Made by a program: the position numbers and the translations under genes. A stretch of DNA of 10,491 nucleotides from Hyphomicrobiales bacterium (GTDB lineage Bacteria; Pseudomonadota; Alphaproteobacteria; Rhizobiales; Aestuariivirgaceae), in contig JAMOMM010000288.1 of NCBI GenBank assembly GCA_027067085.1, positions 1-10,491 on the forward strand. The letters run 5' to 3'. Below the pieces are notes generated by a model. It saw nothing but the letters and a program-made list of their open reading frames with translations. It was not told where the DNA came from and ran no database searches. Positions 6,658 through 10,491 of the stretch are shown here, one piece after another; positions within the stretch are counted from its first letter, which is position 1; the number at the start of each line of letters is the position of its first letter.

Positions 6658-6674
6658 GATTTGGTTTTCAAATC
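6658..6674 (+). other. Small hairpin ahead of the rpsI terminator
   Basis: GATTTG (6658-6663) pairs with CAAATC (6669-6674) around GTTTT, directly abutting the terminator stem. It may help fold or protect the rpsI 3' end. Confidence 0.35.
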
Positions 6675-6712
6675 AAACCCGATCGATCAGCAATGGTCGG
6701 TCGGGTTTTTTT
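6675..6712 (+). terminator. Strong intrinsic terminator of rplM-rpsI
   Basis: A 15-bp stem (6675-6689 with 6694-6708, two U-G wobbles, no mismatches) is closed by a GCAA tetraloop of the stable GNRA class and runs into seven T residues (6706-6712). All hallmarks of factor-independent termination are present for rightward transcription. Confidence 0.93.
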
Positions 6713-6746
6713 GTGTCTGAAATTTGAGAAGATTAACCTCCCATAC

Positions 6747-6780
6747 AAAAAAAGCCCGAGAGGGAGGATTCTCGGGCTTT
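6747..6780 (-). terminator. Intrinsic terminator for leftward transcription (sRNA 3' end)
   Basis: AAAGCCCGAGA (6751-6761) and TCTCGGGCTTT (6770-6780) form an 11-bp perfect stem. Read on the minus strand it is followed by an uninterrupted U7 tract (6753-6747); on the plus strand it is followed only by CTGTCC. The orientation is therefore leftward, away from argC. The 8-base loop on the minus strand is AUCCUCCC, complementary to ribosome-binding sites. Confidence 0.85.
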
Positions 6781-6876
6781 CTGTCCGTTAGAACAATCTA
6801 AAGGACGTGGTGACAAGAACTCATCTTACTAAGGTGAGGGGACAACCTGTATAAAAGCTCTTGTCGTCTCGTTGAT
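6747..6876 (-). ncRNA. Predicted trans-acting small RNA with anti-Shine-Dalgarno loops
   Basis: No known gene explains the leftward terminator, and a complete leftward transcription unit of about 130 nt fits here. The predicted start is near 6876, after the promoter at 6911-6883. Stem-loop 1 pairs 6865-6856 with 6821-6812 (10 bp, GACAAGAGCU with AGUUCUUGUC) and contains an inner AGGU/ACCU stem with the loop UGUCCCCUC. Stem-loop 2 pairs 6806-6797 with 6792-6783 (one mismatch, 4-base loop). Stem-loop 3 is the terminator with loop AUCCUCCC. In stem 1 one position is a G-U pair on the minus strand but an A-C clash on the plus strand, which supports leftward transcription. Three stem-loops with exposed CCUCC/UCCCC recall Hyphomicrobiales regulatory sRNAs (alpha-r families, AbcR-like), but I cannot assign it to a named family by eye. 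No short reading frame with a ribosome site is evident in it. Confidence 0.72.
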
Positions 6877-6882
6877 ATATTT

Positions 6883-6911
6883 AATATAGGTACTGCAAAC
6901 TGGTTATTCAA
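6883..6911 (-). promoter_or_regulatory. Predicted promoter of the leftward small RNA
   Basis: On the minus strand, TTGAAT (6911-6906) and TATATT (6888-6883) are separated by exactly 17 bases. The -10 matches the consensus at five of six positions and the -35 at four. Initiation about seven bases downstream would fall near 6876, just before stem-loop 1. Confidence 0.6.
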
Positions 6912-6955
6912 ATAAACAAGCCAACACAAGTTTGTGAGTGTCTAATTTATTTGAA
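6907..6955. repeat. Spaced 10-bp inverted repeat upstream of argC
   Basis: TTCAAATAAA (6907-6916) and TTTATTTGAA (6946-6955) are exact complements 29 bases apart, with a small CACA/TGTG stem between them. The left arm overlaps the predicted -35 of the leftward sRNA and the right arm ends 36 bases before argC. It could be an operator or an argC leader hairpin; AT-richness makes chance possible. Confidence 0.4.
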
Positions 6956-6991
6956 GCTGTTTGAAATTAAAACTCAAAAGGGAATGAAGTA

Positions 6992-8035
6992 ATGGCAAAA
7001 AAAATTGCAATCGGCGTGATCGGCGCATCTGGCTATACGGGTTCAGATTTGGTTCGCCTTGCTGTCCGTCATCCCAATATTGAAATTAAAGCTCTGACGG
7101 CTTACAGCCATGCGGGAAAACCAATGCATCAGGTATTTCCGCATTTAGCAGATTTGGATTTGCCTGATTTGGTCACGGTGGATGAAGTGGACTGGAGTGG
7201 TATTGACGCGGTTTTTTGTGGACTTCCACACGCAACCAGCCAAGAAGTGATCGCCAACCTCCCCAAACACCTCAAAGTCATCGATATGTCAGCTGACTTT
7301 CGTTTGCGCGATGCAGATGTTTATAAAGAATGGTATGGCGTTGAGCGCACTCAGTTTGAATTACAAGCCCAAGCCGTGTATGGCCTGAGCGAACATTATC
7401 GCGAGGAGCTAAAAACGGCCAACCTTGTGGCATGTCCTGGCTGTTACCCAACCGCTGTTTTGACGCTGCTACTGCCACTGGTCAAAGCTGGCTTGGTCGA
7501 GGCTAGTGACTTGGTTATCGATGCAAAATCTGGTGTTACAGGTGCAGGGCGTGGCCTCAAACAAAATACATTATTTGCCGAAGCAGGCGAGGGGTTTTCA
7601 ACCTACGCCGTTGCAAAGCATCGCCATGCACCAGAAATAGAGCAAGAGATTTCGGTTGTTGCAGGTAAAGACGTGATCGTCAGTTTTACCCCGCACCTTG
7701 TTCCTATGTCGCGCGGTGAATTTATCACGGCTTATGCAAAACTTTCAAACGGGGCAACGAGCGCTGACTGTAAAGCCGAGCTTGAAACGCGTTATGCTGA
7801 TGAACCATTTATCCATATGGCACCTAAAGGCGTATTGCCCGCTACCCAGTTTGTTCGCGGTTCCAACAAAGTGATGCTGGGTGTGTATGAAGATAGAGTG
7901 CCTGGCCGCGTGATTTTGATGTCGACCTTAGATAACCTTGTAAAAGGTTCTGCTGGTCAGGCATTGCAAAATTTCAACATCATGTTTGGTTTGGATGAAA
8001 CATCGGGATTACAACAAGTTACTATGTTCCCTTGA
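6992..8035 (+). CDS. argC: N-acetyl-gamma-glutamyl-phosphate reductase
   Basis: The third step of arginine biosynthesis: NADPH-dependent reduction of N-acetylglutamyl phosphate to the semialdehyde, in the cytoplasm. The dinucleotide-binding start is IGVIGASGYTGSDLVRL (7-23). ACPGCYPTA (147-155) carries the nucleophilic Cys151, and KHRHAPEIEQ (209-218) carries the catalytic-site His. FTPHLVPMSRGE follows as expected, and GSNKVMLGVYED with a C-terminal DNLVKGSAGQALQN completes the family pattern. At 347 residues it is the long (GASGYTG) form, not the shorter form of about 310 residues found next to rpsI in several rhizobia and Brucella. The ATG at 6992 follows AAGGGA with 8 bases between. It is separated from rpsI by two terminators and the sRNA, so it should have its own promoter; I found only weak candidates in 6876-6960. 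Confidence 0.97.
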   Translation: MAKKIAIGVIGASGYTGSDLVRLAVRHPNIEIKALTAYSHAGKPMHQVFPHLADLDLPDLVTVDEVDWSGIDAVFCGLPHATSQEVIANLPKHLKVIDMSADFRLRDADVYKEWYGVERTQFELQAQAVYGLSEHYREELKTANLVACPGCYPTAVLTLLLPLVKAGLVEASDLVIDAKSGVTGAGRGLKQNTLFAEAGEGFSTYAVAKHRHAPEIEQEISVVAGKDVIVSFTPHLVPMSRGEFITAYAKLSNGATSADCKAELETRYADEPFIHMAPKGVLPATQFVRGSNKVMLGVYEDRVPGRVILMSTLDNLVKGSAGQALQNFNIMFGLDETSGLQQVTMFP

Positions 8036-8058
8036 ATCATTTTCTGAACGCAAAATTT

Positions 8059-8106
8059 GCTGGGGTTACGCAAGTATCACTGGAAAGTGATTGACGTACC
8101 GCCAGC
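8059..8106. other. Long imperfect stem-loop between argC and the patatin gene
   Basis: ATCACT (8076-8081) and AGTGAT (8086-8091) form a 6-bp stem capped by a GGAA tetraloop. TACG (8067-8070) pairs with CGTA (8095-8098), and GCTGG (8059-8063) pairs with CCAGC (8102-8106), with internal loops between. It lies 24 bases after the argC stop and is followed by a mixed T-rich stretch (TGGTTTTCT), so it may be an argC 3' hairpin or weak terminator. Confidence 0.4.
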
Positions 8107-8143
8107 AATGGTTTTCTATGCTTTGAAAAGAGGGTAGGAGCCA

Positions 8144-9307
8144 ATGTTCGGAATCAAATCTATGTCACGGCAAGTTGTGAAAGTAACAACCGTGATTAGC
8201 GTTGCAGCCTTGTTGCTTACTGCGTGCTCTTCCTCGCGCCCGCTTGAAGACAAAGCTCTGCGCACATTAACGCCCGTTCATGCCGTTTCATTGTTTGATG
8301 AAAACAATCAGCCCAATCAAGTTGTCGGCGATGATAAAAAGAACGCTGAAACGCTCGACATTTTAGCTATTTCTGGTGGTGGTTCGAACGGTGCTTATGG
8401 CGCTGGGGTCATTTATGGCTGGACACAAACGGGCACTCGACCAAATTTTGATATTGTAACGGGCGTTTCTACTGGCGCATTGATTGCCATTTTGGCTTTT
8501 GCTGGCCCCGAATATGACGAAACGTTACGTAAGGTTTACACCCAGCAAACCAACAAAACCATCTATAAGGAAAAGGGGCCACTTTCGGGTCTGTTTTCTG
8601 ACAGCTACTATGACTATACCCCATTCAAAAAACAAATTAGCAGCATTATTGATGACCGATTGCTGGCGAAAGTTGCGCAAGAATACAACAAGGGCAGGCG
8701 GCTCTATGTCGCCACAACAAATATCGATGCTGGTAAACTGGTGGTGTGGGACATCGGTAAGCTAGCAGCCAGCAATCGACATAATAAATTGCTCCGCACT
8801 CAAAAAATCATCCGCGCGTCGGCAACTGTTCCAGGATTCTTTAAGCCTGTTTATATCAAGCCGCGAAACGGTATCGAAATTCGCCAAGCCCATGTGGACG
8901 GCTCTGTAAAAGCCCCCGTGCTTATCCGCAACTTTATGTTCAAGCGCAAAGCCAAGCATAAAAACCTCTATGTGCTGCTAAACTCTCAGCTCAAATTGGC
9001 TGATGCCGCAAAACCTGTAAAGCCAGACGTTGCCAGTATTTCGGCTAAAGCCATCAGTGAGTTAATCCGTGGTTTAACCTATAAAACCGTTTATCAAGGT
9101 TATGTTACCGCCCGCAATGCAAGATCAAAATTTTTGATGACTTACATCCCTGATGATGCAAACCCAATTGAGTTTAGTCTTAATTTCGATCAACAAAAAA
9201 TGCGTGCGCTGTTTAATCGTGGTGTGCAGTCGGGTCAAAATGTTAAGATGTGGCGTAAAGAGCCACCACGCCTTGAGTCGTTTGAACGGGTAGCTGGCGT
9301 AAACTGA
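8144..9307 (+). CDS. Patatin-like phospholipase lipoprotein
   Basis: A 387-residue membrane-anchored acyl hydrolase predicted to cleave lipid acyl esters with a Ser-Asp dyad. Residues 1-27 are a signal peptide ending in the lipobox LTAC, with Cys28 as the lipidation site; the mature protein should sit on a membrane facing the periplasm. The patatin domain spans roughly 70-330. The oxyanion motif GGGSNGAYGAG is at 78-88 and the nucleophile motif GVSTG has Ser109. RASATVPGFFKP lies at 224-235, and the catalytic Asp252 is in HVDGS. All catalytic elements are intact. The ATG at 8144 follows GAGGG by 9 bases (a second AGGAG is only 3 bases away); an in-frame ATG at 8162 would also preserve the lipobox. 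The next gene begins 19 bases after the stop, so the two are probably co-transcribed. The substrate, and a role in phospholipid turnover or in attacking other cells, cannot be decided. Confidence 0.9.
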   Translation: MFGIKSMSRQVVKVTTVISVAALLLTACSSSRPLEDKALRTLTPVHAVSLFDENNQPNQVVGDDKKNAETLDILAISGGGSNGAYGAGVIYGWTQTGTRPNFDIVTGVSTGALIAILAFAGPEYDETLRKVYTQQTNKTIYKEKGPLSGLFSDSYYDYTPFKKQISSIIDDRLLAKVAQEYNKGRRLYVATTNIDAGKLVVWDIGKLAASNRHNKLLRTQKIIRASATVPGFFKPVYIKPRNGIEIRQAHVDGSVKAPVLIRNFMFKRKAKHKNLYVLLNSQLKLADAAKPVKPDVASISAKAISELIRGLTYKTVYQGYVTARNARSKFLMTYIPDDANPIEFSLNFDQQKMRALFNRGVQSGQNVKMWRKEPPRLESFERVAGVN

Positions 9308-9326
9308 TACAAAGGACGCTATTCTT

Positions 9327-10304
9327 TTGAGCAATCCGCCAGCCATTCTACCCAAACCAGATAATTTACAATCTGCCGTGCGTGTTCAGCGCGAAATGCT
9401 AACCACCAAAATATCTCGAGATATGCGCAAGCTCTCGCGCGACTGTGTGGCCTTAATGGGTGACCGCAAAGCTCTTGAAACAAGACTTACGCAAGCTTTA
9501 AACGAGATGTTTGATTGCAAGCACATTTATGTTCTTGATAAAGATATGGTGCAAATTGTTTCAAATGTAGGTCGCGGTGGACTTGATGAAACCTCCTTTG
9601 GCCGTGACCGTTCTGGCCGCCCCTATATGCAGGGAATTGTTGGCACCACAAACTTTGCCCTCTCGCAAGCCTATATCAGCCGCAATACAAAACGCCCGTC
9701 ACTCACCGCCGTTCGGGTCATTCGTGATCGTGATAATAATCTCGTTGGCTTTTTAGGGGCGGACTATGATTTGCGCGAACTGCCCGCCACTGCCGATCCT
9801 TACAAAGAATCAAAAGACTGGCAGCAGATTAAAGGTGATCCATCAATTCGTGCCAACTTGTTTCGCCAAGAGCGCAAAACCAGCTTAATGGACGATCATT
9901 TTGATGATGTTATGGGGCTGATGAATGAACTGATTTTGTTCCACGGGGTGTTCCATTGCAAAATGCACTTTTCCTCAAGCCGCGTATCCATTTGGCTCGT
10001 CGATGATCCATATGATTACAGATTGCTCAACGCTCAAGAACTTCTGAACCCAAACACTTGTTTGGCCTATCCCCACCGCCATTACACCAACCGCGCCATT
10101 GTACCCAAAGAAGCTGTTCGCCAAGTTTTTACGATGTTCAAAGAATTGCGTTTTGCTGATGAAAATGTCTATTTGCGTTCAGGCTCCATCAACGTCTGCA
10201 ACGGCATGGTCGCTCTAAATTTTTCTTGCGATGGTTCTCACTACATTCAGTACGACAAGTTTTTGGAAAATGGGCTTGAGTTTTGGTTTGGTCACGTGGG
10301 CTGA
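9327..10304 (+). CDS. Soluble PDC/Cache-like sensor domain protein
   Basis: A 325-residue conserved protein. Residues 14-60 are helical. Residues 62-150 resemble a PDC (Cache-type) ligand-binding domain: IYVLDKDMVQIVSN (67-80), the RDRSGRPYM loop (93-101), LSQAYIS (112-118) and VIRDRDNNLVGFLGADYDL (131-149). The C-terminal part (185-325) is a separate conserved region containing HGVFHCKMHFSSSR, SIWLVDDPYDYRLL, RFADENVYLRSGS and an FSCDGSHYI motif. I recall this architecture from uncharacterised PDC sensor-domain proteins but know no established function. There is no signal peptide or membrane segment, which is unusual because Cache domains normally sense outside the membrane. No output domain (kinase, GGDEF, methyl-accepting) is visible. 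The start is TTG at 9327 with AGGA 10 bases upstream; no ATG is available before residue 24. It likely shares an mRNA with the patatin lipoprotein. Confidence 0.75.
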   Translation: MSNPPAILPKPDNLQSAVRVQREMLTTKISRDMRKLSRDCVALMGDRKALETRLTQALNEMFDCKHIYVLDKDMVQIVSNVGRGGLDETSFGRDRSGRPYMQGIVGTTNFALSQAYISRNTKRPSLTAVRVIRDRDNNLVGFLGADYDLRELPATADPYKESKDWQQIKGDPSIRANLFRQERKTSLMDDHFDDVMGLMNELILFHGVFHCKMHFSSSRVSIWLVDDPYDYRLLNAQELLNPNTCLAYPHRHYTNRAIVPKEAVRQVFTMFKELRFADENVYLRSGSINVCNGMVALNFSCDGSHYIQYDKFLENGLEFWFGHVG

Positions 10305-10338
10305 GTTGCGGGGAATGGGCGAAAACCACCAGCATTTT

Positions 10339-10367
10339 GGATCCCCGTGACGAGAACGAGGATGTGG
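10339..10367. repeat. Short palindromic repeat, copy B
   Basis: A 29-base unit starting GGATCCCCGT and ending ACGAGGATGTGG, with ATCCCCGT (10341-10348) pairing with ACGAGGAT (10356-10363) apart from one C-A position that is a G-U pair on the other strand. By eye it agrees at about 20 of 29 positions with the rhizobial repeat form GGAT-CCTCGGG-TCAAG-CCCGAGG-ATGACG as I recall it. Confidence 0.55.
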
Positions 10368-10409
10368 AAAGAGGTCGCGGGCTGGCAAACCAATAGCTTC
10401 ACCCACTAT

Positions 10410-10440
10410 CCTTCATCATCGGGCTCGTCCCGTTGATCCA
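10410..10440. repeat. Short palindromic repeat, copy C (inverted relative to copy B)
   Basis: ATCATCGGG (10415-10423) pairs with CCCGTTGAT (10429-10437) at eight of nine positions around the loop CTCGT. On the minus strand the unit reads GGATCAACGGGACGAG followed by CCCGATGATGAAGG, the same layout as copies A and B. Copies B and C face each other across about 43 bases, as in compound rhizobial intergenic mosaic elements (RIME-like). I see no gene in 10305-10491. Confidence 0.6.
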
Positions 10441-10491
10441 CCTCTCCTCGACTTCAGGATCAAACGGGGTTCGCAACGTTGGCGCGATATT

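Noticed and set aside
6751..6780. Second hairpin as a backup terminator for rpsI
   Set aside because: Rightward it is followed by CTGTCC without a U-tract, while leftward it has a clean U7; the strong rpsI terminator upstream already ends that transcript.
6579..6791. Plus-strand frame of 70 codons through the rpsI 3' end and both terminators
   Set aside because: It runs through two terminator stems, overlaps rpsI out of frame and has no ribosome site.
10215..10406. Minus-strand frame of 63 codons at the right end
   Set aside because: It is made of repeat copy B plus antisense of the PDC gene; repeat-derived frames like this are common artefacts in rhizobial genomes.

Overview
The window looks like the chromosome of an alphaproteobacterium, most likely a Hyphomicrobiales (rhizobial-type) relative with moderate GC. 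The evidence is the gene neighbourhood (heme A synthase end, O-acetylhomoserine sulfhydrylase, CoA-binding protein, crotonase-fold protein, PaaI-type thioesterase, rplM-rpsI-argC), an S9 protein with the N-terminal extension seen in this group, and several short palindromic repeats of the kind scattered through rhizobial intergenic DNA. It is mostly a housekeeping region. The most interesting content lies between the genes. The species cannot be named from sequence reading alone.

Layout. 1-181 is the 3' end of a heme A synthase gene (+). 182-439 is non-coding and holds four hairpin-forming palindromes. 440-3892 is a leftward block with short gaps: secreted hypothetical protein, ECHDC3-like crotonase, CoA-binding protein, and metY/metZ. 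3973-4410 is a rightward PaaI-family hotdog thioesterase, convergent with a leftward conserved protein (4417-5358) that looks like a GT8-like glycosyltransferase and probably starts at a TTG codon. A good promoter at 5522-5550 drives rplM-rpsI rightward, ending in a very strong intrinsic terminator (6675-6712).

Between rpsI and argC (6656-6991) there is a probable leftward small RNA gene of about 130 nt. It has a -35/-10 pair at 6911-6883, three stem-loops and its own terminator at 6780-6747, whose apical loop reads AUCCUCCC, an anti-Shine-Dalgarno motif. This is the main non-coding discovery candidate. I cannot say by eye whether it belongs to one of the described Hyphomicrobiales sRNA families of the alpha-r series.

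The right side carries argC (arginine biosynthesis, long ~347-residue form), then a two-gene unit: a patatin-like lipoprotein phospholipase and a soluble protein with a PDC/Cache-like sensor domain. The final 187 bases hold two inverted copies of a rhizobial-type palindromic repeat and no convincing gene. Sulfur amino acid, heme, translation and arginine genes sit side by side, but I see no sign that they form one pathway. No phage genes, transposases, CRISPR arrays, tRNAs or rRNAs were found.
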